From: Gavia stellata
Taxonomy: Eukaryota; Chordata; Aves; Gaviiformes; Gaviidae
Assembly: GCF_030936135.1 (NCBI RefSeq)
Contig: NC_082598.1
Location: 48,948,347 to 49,012,346, forward strand
DNA length: 64,000 nucleotides
Reading direction: 5' to 3'
Part shown: piece after piece, positions 15,201 through 27,700 of the stretch
How positions within the stretch are numbered: position 1 is the first letter of the stretch
How the letters are laid out: each line of letters starts with the position of its first letter
The notes under the pieces: model-generated
Databases searched by the model: none
Told to the model about the DNA's origin: nothing
The model's input: the letters and a program-made list of their open reading frames with translations, nothing else
Made by a program: the position numbers and the translations under genes

Positions 15201-18200
15201 AACTAGGAAGCTAAATGCTTAGAGTGTCAATTTTCAGTTTGCTGACATTGGTCTATTATTCCAGATGTCTATCATTTAACTGCATAATGGTAAAATTAAA
15301 ATTACTGCAAATTAAGCCCTCTTAAGGGCAGCTATTAGGGAAGTAAAAATAATTTATTAATAAATGTATAGATATAAAGCTAAATCTTTTGTGGCCCACT
15401 GCCCACAAATCAGAAGGATTAGCCTGAGATCAACACACATCTGAAATTCATTATTAGCGTATTAAAAAGTAGAAGAGTAAGAAGAGAGTTCCTATTCTGA
15501 ACTACTTATTATAGAAGCAGCATGATTGGGCTAAGGGGACGCTAAGTTTACAATGATTAGGACAAGGGCAAACGTGCCACAGCAGCTGTTTGCTTTTGCT
15601 TTTCTTTCTTTTTTTTCTCTCCTCTCTAAAGATACAAAATGTGTCCTAACATCCCCTTTTTCAAAACAAGGCAGGTTAAGTTTAACAAGAAAAATGCCAT
15701 GTTCCAGAGGGACTTGCAGAGCGCTCACAGCATGCAGTTGCTTGGCATCAAGAGCTGGCCCTCCCCATGAGTTTGCTGAATGACTATACCAACAGCCTGT
15801 GCCACCACGAGATCTGTCTGTGCTCCTGCACAGCTTTGCAGCCAGTACTGAAACAAATACAGAAAGGGAAATAAGACACCGTACGTCTTTCTCCCACCTG
15901 CTCAGATGAGGATTGTCCTAACTCCAAAGGCCATGCATTCTGGGTGGACTCTGTCCCAAAGCATAGGCTACAGCAGTGTACCAAGAGCCTGAAAAAAATT
16001 AAAATTGTGCACAACAAATGATGTACATGTGTGTGTGCACTTGCCTTCAACATTCCATAGAGTGGCAGGCTGTGTGATTCACCACACCATCCACCCAAAA
16101 CCCACCAAGTGCCTGCAAGGCTATCCATCACACCGATGCAAGTGCTTTACCCTCCTCCTACCCAACAGCCACTGATTTGATAAGGCTTTACTCCCAAAGT
16201 ACAACAAGGTGCTCCCCCTCTCAGACCCACTTTTGGGGACTAACCTGCTCATCTATCTCACCAGCAGTGAGCAGAGCAAGAGATTTGGCTGGGCTCCTCC
16301 CCAGCTCCTCCTGTGCTGCAGTAGATAAGGGAGCAGAGAGTCAGCCTTGGCACGAGTACCACCACGCAACCACCCACCCCAACAGCCAAAAGGCAGGTGG
16401 AAGAAGAGAGGGGACACACGGACTGAGGAAAGAGCAGGAAGACACCACGACGTCTGGACCAGAGCCGCACCGAGACACAGGCAGGCCTCCCTGGGAGCAG
16501 CTTGGGAGGAGGGCAATGGAGATGCTGTCCTGCAGATGAGCAAATGAGGTAAATGTTAACCTGGCAAAAATACACCAAAGAAGTGCTTTTAATCCAGAGG
16601 AGTTTTCTGATACAACTTGTAGGGCTGCACAAGGCAGAGGACAGCAGCGGGGCAACGGAGAGGGCAAGGCAGCCTCTTCCTCTCACGGTACAGAAACTGC
16701 AACCGTTTCAGGCATGGCCCAGACAGAAACTAAAAAGAAAGAAGAGATGCCATAAAAAGGTATGCAAGGGATCTGCAGAAGAGACAGAAAGCTCAGAAAG
16801 TGGGAAAAGAAAGTAAAGAAATCATTAACAAGAGAAAGGAAAGAAAGACACAGGACACCAAAATGTAAAGCTCAGTTTATTTGTCCATTTAAAACTGGTC
16901 ATTACATGTGAGAACGTTTACTCCAGTAGCACATATTCACAAATACAGCTTCTTCACATACACTAATCCCTGTGCAAACAATAACCTCACAGCCCCAGCT
17001 GGAGGAGACTGTCACTGCCTGCTATTTTTACCAGTATAGAAACTGGGGTAAAGACAGCCTGTGCAGCTTTTCAAGGCAGCGTGAGCCATATGAAAGCACA
17101 AGTGCCAGTTCTCAATTACCACAACAAGATTGCCTTCATTTCTTAAAGTCAAATTGTCACCCGTAGATGAGAAGGTCCACTTTAGGTCAGTGTACAAGCC
17201 GACGTACAGATCAGTCAGTCACTGATCTGACCACGGGCATCTTCCAGCCCAAGAGGGCTCACAACGGCGAGGGAAATAAATCCATACCAGCAGGGTTTTT
17301 TCAGTGCAAGCAGACAAGATTTTGACTATGAGTGGGATTGCAACAGCATATCAAAGAGTAATTAAATCCGGCCATGCATCGCCTTTAAAATATTTCAGTT
17401 AAGGTCAATTAGATCCTACACTGAGGACAAAAGTTTGACAGCTCTTTGCAAAACGCAGCAAGACTGTCTCATTTGCCATTAACTCCAGACCCTAGAAAGC
17501 CATAGCATTAGCTCCTCAGTCTGATGCGAAACACAGTACAGCTGGCCTAGGCCACTGCTCTCATTTCAGAAATATAGGAAAGCAACTTGGAAACAAATAA
17601 ATAAATGGATAGCTGACTCATTTGCTAGCACAGAGCACTGGCATGCCATGTCCCAGGAAAAACAAAAAAACCACCAAAACAGGTTTTTTACTCCCTGTAT
17701 CAGCAGACAAGCAATACAATTTTGCAAAAGGACAAATATTTTGGAAGCAGCAATGCACACAAGGGCACAGCTGTCCCTAACAGCATTTAATACAAAGTTC
17801 AGCAAGGCAAAGTTCATCAGTGAATGAATTACAACACATAAAACAGAGATAAAAGATTAAAGCAGCAAGAGTTCAGCCTGCCACCCTGGCTGTGCCTGGC
17901 AGAAGTGTAAAGAAGGAGAGCAAGAGTAACACTGATAGTTCCTTCCAAAACAATCTGTTTCGTCATCTACAAGAGATCCCCCAGCTTTGCTGACCTTCTA
18001 GCAGTTTTCTTCAGGAAGCTTTTATTATTCTAGCTTCACATTATCCTCTGTGTTCCCCTACAGGTGTTTCCTTAGGGATTTTCACCCAAGCATAACAGGT
18101 AAGCGTGTGCATCTCATTTCGACTCCTTTACTTTTAAGGAGTAAATTTCATTTCTTTAGGCGTTTAGTAAATCTTAAAAGTAGTAGACCCTTGGTGATTT

Positions 18201-19769
18201 GGTGCAATTGTAAGTAGGATACAACAGCAGTGACTTAGCAATTAAAAACAAAAATTAACCAATATCAAAGCAGTTTTTGGTGCAACCCAGTAAAAACACC
18301 CATTCTGTGCATAGAAATGTGTTACTTGATGCAAGTGCATTAATGGTAACCAAAAAGCTTTTTCCCCAAGAAATGCAGTTTTTTTCTTTTTTAATACACA
18401 CATAGATTTCTGCTTCTTTTTAAAAAAAATAAAATGTAAAACTATTAAAAACTTAGTAAAAGCAACTTTCGCTATTACAAGTTAGGACCAAGCGTATATC
18501 CTAGGGAAAGTCATGTGATTTTTCAAATACTTTCGGGGGTAAGTTTAATGAGAATCTAAATGATTAATGGTATTCGATACAAGCTTAGGTTTAGGGTGGT
18601 TCCTTTCAAACAGTTTAAGCACTCACTGACATTCTCAAAACTACTTTTCAGCTCTTCATTTTGAAACACTTTCTCAATTGATACTCAGTTTGACTTTAAT
18701 AAAGACGTTTAAAAAGTAAACACAACATAAAACAATGGGGTATTTTTAATATTTGGACATTTCTTCTGACACAAAATCAATTTTTATTCTTTTTAGTAAG
18801 AAAAAGCAGAAGGAAAAAAAATCCATTTGATCCTAACCTATTTTTCCATCTTTTTTTCCTGGCTTAGCCACCACCCGAGCTAGTTATCTGGTACACACAC
18901 ATACCACCAGTCCCATGCCATTACTTTCCAAGAACTGGACTGTCAGAAATTATGGCACTAAGACCACAGGCTTTTTTGAAGGATGAATCACCTCTGAAGC
19001 GTCTTAACAGTCCATCCACAGCACCAGACTCATCTGGGCCTCTTGACTGGAGAAGAGATGAAGTTGTGGCCAGTGAGAAATTGCCTCATACGACCTCGCA
19101 AAGCGAAGCAGCCTCATTCTCCCCAGCCACTCTGGATTTTTCCTGGAGCAAATACTAACTACATCTCTCAAGTATCCACTAAACCCCCAAGTAATTTTGG
19201 AGTCTGTGCACCTTAACTGCTTTGTCGTCTCTTAGGCAACTAGTAAGCTACTCCCTTGCTACCTTTACCTTCCAATTTCTCTTCCGTGTATGAAGCACCA
19301 TTTCATGGAAACAGCAAAAATCACAGGATTAGGAGTAATCCCACTTGGGAATCAGGAGAGGTCAAAGTGCCGGGCACCAGCTGTCACTCCTGGGGCTGCA
19401 CTATCACCCTAGCAGGAATCCAGTTGGGAGCTGATACCATCTACTGCCCCAAGCAGCTCCAGTCCACGGGGTCAAAGCCTCTCCCAGCGATCAAAGGCAA
19501 AGGTTCAACAGAAATGCTTGATTGAGCTAACTGCATCACATTTATAATTTTCTTAGCCGTTGATACCTATCTACTCAAACCAAAATATGCCCTAACTGTC
19601 ACAGATAAAGGCTGGAAAATGTCCTCTTACTCGCTAATTACATACCATACTCTTTAGTATTGTATGGCTTTCCTTTCTCGTGGACTATTAATGCACATTA
19701 TATATAAAGAGTGCATGCTCCACCTCTTGAGTACAGCAGTTTATTCTGGTGCAAACATTCTTTGACGTG

Positions 19770-20355
19770 TGTGCTGGTTTTGGCTGGGATAGAATTAATT
19801 TTCTTCGCAGTAGCTAATATGAGGCTATGTTTTGGATTTGTGCTGAAAACAGTGTTGATAATACAGGGATGTTTTAGTTATTGCTGAGCAGGGCTTACAC
19901 AGAGTCAAGGCCTTTTCTGCTTCTCACCACCAGTGAGTAGGCTGGGGGTGCACAAGAAGTTGGGAGGGGACACAGCCGGGACTGCTGACCCCAACTGACC
20001 AAAGGGGTATTCCATACCATATGGTGTCATGCTCAGTATATAAAGCTGGGGGAAGAAGGAGCAAGGGAGGGGACATTTGGAGTGATGGTGTTTGGCTTCC
20101 CAAGTAACCATTACGTGTGATGGAGCCTTGCTTTCCTGGAGATGGCTGAACACCTGCCTGCCAAAGTAGTGAACGAATTTCTTGTTTTGCTTTGCTTGTG
20201 CAAGCAGCTTTTGCTTTATCTGTCAAACTGTCGTTATCTCAACCCATGAGTTTTCCCCACTTTCACTCTTCCGATTCTCTCCTCTTTCCCACTGGGGGGG
20301 TAGTGAGCAAGCGGCTGTGTGGTGCTTAGTTGCTGGCTGGGGTTAAACCATGACA
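19770..20355 (+). mobile_element. Avian endogenous retrovirus LTR
   Basis: This block of about 586 bp begins TGTGCTGG and ends with TGACA, so it has the 5'-TG...CA-3' ends of a retroviral LTR. I recognise the sequence as an interspersed LTR repeat common in neoavian genomes, but I cannot assign a repeat-library name. It carries a TATA box at 20037-20044. The polyadenylation hexamer expected just before position 20226 looks degraded. A primer-binding-site-like remnant follows directly, so this reads as a 5' LTR whose internal region has been lost or has diverged, not a clean solo LTR. The five bases on either side do not form an obvious target-site duplication. It lies in TMEM131L intron 3, antisense to the gene. 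Confidence 0.8.
20037..20044 (+). promoter_or_regulatory. LTR TATA box
   Basis: TATATAAA lies about 270 bp into the LTR, where a U3 promoter is expected, and it is intact. Transcription would start about 25-30 bp downstream and run antisense to TMEM131L. Whether it is used cannot be seen from sequence. Confidence 0.6.
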
Positions 20356-20381
20356 GTCCTTTTTGGTGCCCACGACAAAGT
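20356..20381 (+). mobile_element. Remnant of a retroviral leader / primer-binding site
   Basis: Right after the LTR end comes a T-rich spacer and then TGGTGCCCAC at 20364-20373. This resembles the start of a lysine-tRNA-type primer-binding site as in class II (beta-type) retroviruses. The similarity fades after about ten bases, and I see no gag or pol sequence beyond, so the internal region appears deleted. The class assignment rests on this short match only. Confidence 0.5.
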
Positions 20382-23300
20382 GTCAGCTGGGAAACTGGAT
20401 CCTCAAAGGCCTTTCTCCAGAAGTCCTCAAAACCAAGGATTAAGAATGTCATGCATGTGAAAATTTATTTTTTCTTTTGATAGTCCAACATCTACTTCAT
20501 TGAAGTGGAAAGCTAAAAATTGATAACATCATTTCTGCACATCACCTAACAGTATTGTCCCTTTATCTGTGCCAGACTTCTGCATTTGACTCATTCTGCT
20601 GCTTTAGCAAAAGCGTTAGAAAAAACCAAGCACCTAAATCTTAAAAATCTGCTACTGCCAGCTGTGGCAAGTGAACAGTCACCAGCACGAAGGGAAAAAA
20701 AAACCCAAACTGTCTGTCAACACCTGTCATTGACTTTCTTCTAACAAAACTTTCTGAACGAAAGTTTTTCTGGAAGGCATCTTTTTACTGCTGACTTTCA
20801 AATGTAATACGCGTTTTTTAAGGAAACTTGAAGCTTTTTTAATAGGCTAGTCCAAATACCTACGGCTTTAATTCTGTCAAAGACTGTGGCCAGAAGCAGT
20901 ACATCCAGCAACTCCAGTATCTACTGTCCAGCATTTCTTATTCCAGAGTCTGATCCAGAGAGACACAAAACAGTGGAAAGCAACCTGTGGTAGCACCCAG
21001 GCAATCAGAAAGACAGGACTCTTAGTCTGGAAATTAAGGAATTGCTAATTACCTTTTTCTCACTCAGGGCAGCTGCAAACCCACAGACCTCCAAATCAAC
21101 CATTTCTCATTCACCTCTGAAACAGCTCTTTACAAAATTGCTATTTTGACAACGTCTTTTTACCTCCATACAAACTTCTGTATTTGTTAAAGATAACCTA
21201 AGGCAGAAATAATGAGACTACATCCATCCCCCTTGTGCACTTGCCACAAAAACAACAGCAAACCAAGAAGCCCACCCCAAATGGAAGATTCTGTGATGCA
21301 CATGCACAGGAAGTCAGTTAACAGACTGTTAATACTTACCTTTTTTTTTTTTTAAATACATTAGCAAGCTCCCAGAAGAGCCCATTACCCTACAATTAAA
21401 AACCGAATAAAACAATGTTTTGGGGAGAGACTTTCTCCTTTATGCCCCAAGATGCTGAACTCTACTTTCTTCAGCTCTGGGGAAGATTTTTGAATTCTCT
21501 GTCTCCGTTAACTTCTGTTCATACTGCTACTTTAAGGTGCTTTGCTTATAGGGGCTTCACATCAAATTTCAGTAGCTTTAGCTGATTTCCCTAGGGCATG
21601 CTGGCAGACAACGAGATGGAGATGCCACAAGCTCTCAGATTTTGCTGCTACAGGAAAAGGAAATCCCCATGATTTCACCATATAGTAATATAAGCCAAGG
21701 GAATGAAAGTTAATCTGGAAAGAAACTAATAAATTCTAGTCTTTCTAATGTACCTTTGATAGATCTTCTTCATAAAGTCTACACTAAAACATTCCTTCAG
21801 TATACAGATCGGTGTTTACATACGGAAACAAACCAAAACAGTTTAAAACATGCACACAAACCAGTGTCTGTTTTGGCAAGGTTCCTGAAACATTTCAGTA
21901 TGACAATAGAAGGGTGTTTCCATCCAAGCAAGTGAACCTTATACACTTTACTTTCAGAAAACAAGTTCATTTTTGGAAATGAGTAATTACTAGAAAAATC
22001 TTTAAGCACCTGAATGACAAAAAAAAAGTAATGAAGCCACTTTTTCCTATTTCCTATCTCAGTCTCAAGAACTATTTATCTCTCAATAGTATTTTTATTA
22101 TTGTCAGAGTAGCCAGTTAGTCCATCCACCTCCATAGGTGGAGATTTTTTTTCCCTAAACTACATCTCTTTGCCTACTAACAAAAATCTCAGAAACCACC
22201 TTAAGCACAGCACTTGAGAATGCTGTCTTCTGACTACTTCTCAATAAAGAGAGCATGCTTAGGTAGGCAGTGAAAATTTTGCATCAAAACCATAGCAGTC
22301 CCCAGCTGATAATCAGAAAGTATTTGTATTTGTGCAGGGAAAACGCCAGCTTTCAATAGTTTACCCCTCTTTTCGCAAGGGGAGGAGGAAAAAAAACACA
22401 CCTAAGCAGGTAGGAATTGGGGGACATAGGTAAGCACAAACCATCAGCACCAGCTGTCAGAGGCAGCAGTAGTTCTCCTATCCTGGTTCTATACCACCTT
22501 TGTCACTCCCACAGAGATGAGGCACCGTAGCCCTAATGTGATGCTGGGTTTGCATGAGAACGCTCCGATGGAGCAAAAAGAGGGGGAAAAGCCACGCTAA
22601 GAAGCATTGCAGTCCAGGACAGACCCATCACAACCATCCCCTTCCCGCCCCCAGGCTTACCCCTTCTGCCAGCTCCCAGCAAGGCTCATGTTTTATCAGA
22701 TCTATTCACTCTCAAACCCAAGCTAAGGGCAAAGACAGGAGATAAATGAGAAAAGCATTTCTGGCTAACTGCAGCCATCAGAGCACAGTGGCGTTACACC
22801 TTTATTTTCAGTCTTGTGATCCTTCTGGCTGGCATGGCACTAAAAGCTGTACCCACATTAACACATACCAAAGGAAGGAAGTGTTTTACTGGTAGATGTC
22901 CAAGCATTTTAATCTGGACACTCAGAGGAAACAAAATGTGTATTTAAAAAATAATCTGTGATGCTATTTACCCAACCTTTCAAAACAGAGGAGGCCTGAT
23001 ATTAACAGAAACAGCGGAGTTGAGGCTACAGTTCTTAAGAGCTTTATTATTTATCTGATTTCAAGAAATAAGGCACGATATTCCTTGTTCCACAGCAACA
23101 AATTAATAAACCTTTGGCTTTAAATCTTCTTGACCTCCCTCCCCACTTTGGTGCACATTAACACTCCAAGACTACTTACGTTGGCAAATTTTGGAACAGA
23201 AAATTGTCCTCTTGTTTAAAGAAATTAATGACAAAATATACAATAAACAAGAATCAACACAGAATTTTTTGTGTAAAAGCAATGAAAAGCAAACGCAGCT

Positions 23301-23557
23301 TAGAGATAGAACAAGGAGAAAGAGCTGCAAGAGGGCATTTCAGTCTCATATACGCTGCGCACTATTTTTTGGTTTTGCTAACAAATTAATATTAACATTA
23401 GTTGAGAAAATCATAAGCCATAAGTAATGAAAATCTATTTAATATGCAGCAGAAAAAAAATCATATTTAGTAGTCTGCCCAATTACACTTCAGTATTTCC
23501 TAAAGCAAAAACCAAAACCAGCTTCAATACTCTTATTTTCATTTGAGTTTTGCTTAC

Positions 23558-23601
23558 CTTTGCTCTTGTGGATGCTCTTCCACATCCTCCTCCGAATCAG
23601 T
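23558..23601 (-). CDS. TMEM131L: TMEM131L exon 3 (44 nt, internal coding exon)
   Basis: On the minus strand a good acceptor (pyrimidine-rich, ending TTTGTCAG) leads into 44 nt, followed by a strong donor (AAAG/GTAAGC). It is read in phase 0, directly continuing exon 2. It encodes TDSEEDVEEHPQEQ plus two bases of the next codon. This matches the acidic segment after residue 65 that I recall for human TMEM131L (starting GDSEE, ending PSQEQ). The segment is short and acidic, probably flexible, and lies on the lumenal/extracellular side just before the first folded domain. At 44 nt the exon is too short to be seen as an open frame by itself; it was found through its splice sites and homology. The next codon starts with AG, as needed for the serine that follows in the human protein. 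Confidence 0.92.
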
Positions 23602-24733
23602 CTGACAAACAGAGAAAATACTATGTAAGCATCTCAGAATTGTGACAGGTTGCACTGGACATATGTACCATTTTTAACTCCTCCAAAGATGGACTCGCAC
23701 GCAACTTGTTTGCAAAACAAACTCAGAAATCTAAAATTGCTACCACTATTCCTTTATGATTCAAGTAAGGTGGATGCTGGCCATCCCGTTTGAGGTTTCA
23801 GCTCATTTTGCCATGATAGATGGTGACTTAACATGGCTAATCCATTATTTTTTTTCCAAATGTTGATTGAACAGACTCATTTTCCATTTATACAAATGCA
23901 TATACACAAAGTTCTGCTCACACACATAATTTCAATCTAAAACCATGTCCTTAAACTACAGGAAGTCTACTTCCTCCCCCTTCAAATTATCTGCCCCTGT
24001 CAGTAAATTTCATTAGCCAGTACCTGAGAAAATAGGATGCAGAATGCCTTGAAATTCAGATCATGTGGTAATGCCAAAAGCAAAGGCAAGGTACCACATT
24101 CCAACGGGGACGGCGAGATCCCAAACCCAGACCTTACCAGTGATCAGCAGCACATACAGAAATCAGAGAGAGTACCAGCTTTAAAGACAACAGCTTAGCT
24201 CAGTTGCCAGACTAAGGTAATTCTCAGGACACGCAGTTAACAAACTGTGCCAGCTTGCCGTTCGTAACTAACCATTCTGAGCTGTCTACAGAAATGAACT
24301 CAAGCGTTGGTTCAATGAGCTCCCTGCAGAAAATCCACTTAAAACAAGCAGGTAGCTGCTCTGAACCGGCCAAGATCTCCAGGAAAGCTTTAGGTACAAC
24401 TCAAAATGGAGTGTGTTACAGCCACCCAACCCGCACTGATGAAAAAAGGGACAACTTTAGGGAGATTAACATTTTTCAGGAAGAGGTCACAGTTATCCTG
24501 CCAGGAACAGCTGGGAAGTTTTCCCAGCTAATGCTTCTGCAAGTGATGGTTCCACAAGACATGAGCTACAGACCTTAGCAATAAAAAGGTAGAAAAAAAA
24601 ACCTTTTAATTTTAAAAGAGTGCACCTTCTACCGCCCCTCCTACACGTTTCCCATGTAAGTGCATCACGGAACAGGCCCCAAGTCACCAACTTTGACTCT
24701 AGCTCCTATTTTCACTACATACTGGGGGGGAGG

Positions 24734-24751
24734 AAAAAAAAAAAAAAAAAA
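24734..24751. repeat. A18 homopolymer
   Basis: An uninterrupted run of 18 A follows a G7 run. It is a simple repeat in intron 2 of TMEM131L, likely length-variable. No flanking retroposon is recognisable. Confidence 0.8.
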
Positions 24752-27700
24752 TCACCTGCACAAACACTGAACATCTTTCTACAGGCTTCAGATGCTTAAG
24801 TAGACCAGGCAGCCCTACTCATCTACTGAGCAGGACAGACAGGATTTCTGAAGACCTGAAACTCATAAAGGTGAAAAAACAACAACCACACTAAGGCAGC
24901 AAGTATGGTTAATATTATTGTTAATAATTAACATTATTATGGCTAATATTATTGCAGACCTTGCCAAAAGCTACGAGATGCATCTAAACTTCAAATCTTT
25001 TGCCACCAGCAGCTCATCAACAGAAGCAGCACAGCCTTCACCATAGCATAACCAAACCTGTAACAAGAGTGCCAGGGAAGTACAAGTTAATTTGAGAACT
25101 TGACAATCTTTCACACGCCTGCCCTTAAACGGAGGTTGGAGACACCATGACAATTGTCCAGGACCTGCAGCACATCACACGGCTCTTCAGCACAGACGTA
25201 CCTATCTGGAGGTCCTAGCGCCTGGCCCTCACGGCCATTTCCTCTAACAACTGAGCTGAACCTTGCTGTTAGCCTCTACCAGTGAGGCACAACACAAACC
25301 CATCATCTCTTTTCCAGCTTCTCCAAGCTCCTTTTGTACTTCCAGGACCTCAGTACGATACCAAGCAGAATTACACAACACCTCATCCACCTCCTCCAGA
25401 AACAGCTTCTCTGCCACAACAGGCTGGCAAGCTATCCTCATTTTAACTGGCTTAACTCCTCCTTTAAATGGCTTAACATCTGGCAGGCATCAGAAACCTG
25501 GGACTGTGTCATTACACAGTGCTCACCCTTAACCCTATCTTACCACTTCCCCTCTTCACTTTTTCTCAAGCAACGATGAAGAAAACCTTCCCAATCTACA
25601 GTGCAGCCACAGCATAAAATCTCAACTGTGCAAAAAAAAATTTTAAAAATCACCCTTGACTCTGAGCATGCACACAGAGCCCCATGTCCAGCTTCCTCCT
25701 ATCTTCTCTCCTCTGTATGCCACAGGCTACATGTATACTTACACTAAAGATTTAAAAAAAAAAAACAAAAGCAGCTTTCTCAAACTACCATATTGCAAAA
25801 CAAGTACTACAGGAGGATAGGAGGAAGGGAACAACTCCTGAAGCCAAAATGCAGGTCCCAGCACCCTATCCATGACAAGAAAAAAATCCCCTTCCTCCAA
25901 ACCTCATCCTGAATACAAGGCAGGTGCTTATCTTGTGCTAAAAAGCCCCTGAAAGCGCCCCTCTCATGTCACAGAAGTCATGAGAGCCTGGGCTGACAGC
26001 TTCTGCATAATCTGCACGGCCAACCAGCCCCAAGTCCTATCAGCGCCATCCAGAAGCTCAGCTGGGAGTCTGGAGGAGACTTAACAGCCCAAAGAGGAAC
26101 ACAATTCCCACCCCAAGTCTGTCTCTGACTTTCATACAAATTGTGCGCCTTCAGACAAACCCTGCTTTGAAGTAGGTGACTCCGTACATTCAATTTGTGC
26201 ATAGCTGATGGGATGCGCCTCTGTTAATGACATACTGCAGTGCTGTGTATCTCAGATACATATGCAAGATCAAGGTCTTCAGCAGCTTTCGAAACTGGCA
26301 GAACAATTAACCTTATTAGCCCCTGAGCTGCACTGAAGAACAGGAACTGGAGACGAGTTGCTACGACACGGGAAAAGAAAAAATAATAAAATTATCTTTC
26401 AGAACCGAGAAGAACCTTTAAAGTGAAAACCCAGGCAGCAGCTCTATTTGCCCAGTATCTGTAACAGACTACGATACAGTAAATACTGTGGCATCTTTCT
26501 CTTTCTCCAAAATTCAAGCACCTGAAACATTATCACAGTAATCTGAAATAAGCAGTCACTGTAATCTCCTAAGTATCTGCAAGCAAATTGAAACATACAC
26601 AAGGCGTTCCTCTAATGAAACATCTCACTCATCTCCTACATGCAACAAGCAGGAACAGTGCAAAACCCATCACATCAGACAGACATGGCACTGACACCAA
26701 AAGAGTTTGGTATATGTTGCCTTTGATGACTTACTGTCATTTTCAATCGTGATAACGAGACCTACAACTTAACCATCATTATTTCATTTTAATTTAGTTC
26801 CTCCCTCAAAACTGAAGGGGCTGAAAGGGAAGTGCTGAATGCTCTGCAGGTACCCAACCTGCCTGCCCCTGCCTTCGGATGCTCACAGTAATCAAAGTGG
26901 TTTCTGACGGACAAAAACGTGCAATTGTGACTTTCCAATACCTCTTTTAAGTGGTGTCCACCATGAACAACAAATGCCATTTGTGCTTCTCCTTTCATAC
27001 ACCTGTGGCCATGAAGACAGCAGGCCTGATACCCTCGCTGTGCTTTTCCTTGGGTTCTTTCCTCTCCAGCAAAAAAAAATATAACTAACTCTGCTTTGCA
27101 CCAAAGTGCTCCAACATGGCTGGCTGTATTTGGAGCTCTTTCAGCCTTTAATGGTGAGGGGCTTCGGCGTCAAGTCCTACACAAAGGAGCTTTTCTCCCA
27201 AGCATTTTCGTTAAGTATCAACAAGTTACAAACAAACAAAACCACAAAATTATCAGGAGTCCGAATAAAAACCACAACTGCTCTAATCAAGCCTCCCGCT
27301 CTTGAGATTGTCCGTGTCAAAATCCCACCCGTTTTCCACGCATCACCCAACCATCAGGGCAAGCAAGACTTTACTTTTTCCGCATTGAGGACAAATGATG
27401 GGAAGAAAAACAAAAACCCAGCCACCCACCGCAGGGATATTTGCTATAAAAATGTCAAGGGCAAGGAGGAGAATGAGAGCAAGGTGGGAGCTCTGCAGCT
27501 ACCCCACACTTCACACCACCTTCAACAAAAAAGAGGAACTGTGCGCAAGGGAGTATGGATGCCACATCCGACCGGGAAACCCAGCTCGTCTCAAAGCAAA
27601 AAGGGAACCCAGGAAGAACCATTAAAATGCTGGAGGAAGCTGCAGACCAGTGGAAGACTGTCGGCACACTAGATACAGCCAGCTCCTCCTCAGCTCTGGC

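Larger units (their letters stand above)
1..23557 (-). other. TMEM131L: TMEM131L intron 3 (partial, runs off the left edge)
   Basis: This stretch follows the splice donor of exon 3 and holds no exon I can recognise. I looked on the minus strand for the next segment expected from the family, which begins the conserved PapD-like/ASH-type domain, and did not find it, so exon 4 probably lies beyond position 1. The sequence is AT-rich, with short A or T runs, one 27-bp tandem duplication and one retroviral LTR. Open frames here are short and show no family features. Calling it one intron is an inference from that absence; a diverged exon could have been missed. Confidence 0.6.

Noticed and set aside
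24908..24955. AT-rich imperfect palindrome around GTTAATAATTAAC
   Set aside because: It is made of only A/T-rich triplet-like units and could arise by chance or as a simple repeat; no functional signal is attached.
27106..27672. Plus-strand open frame of 188 codons in TMEM131L intron 2
   Set aside because: No similarity to any protein family I know. It is antisense inside an intron and of a length expected by chance.
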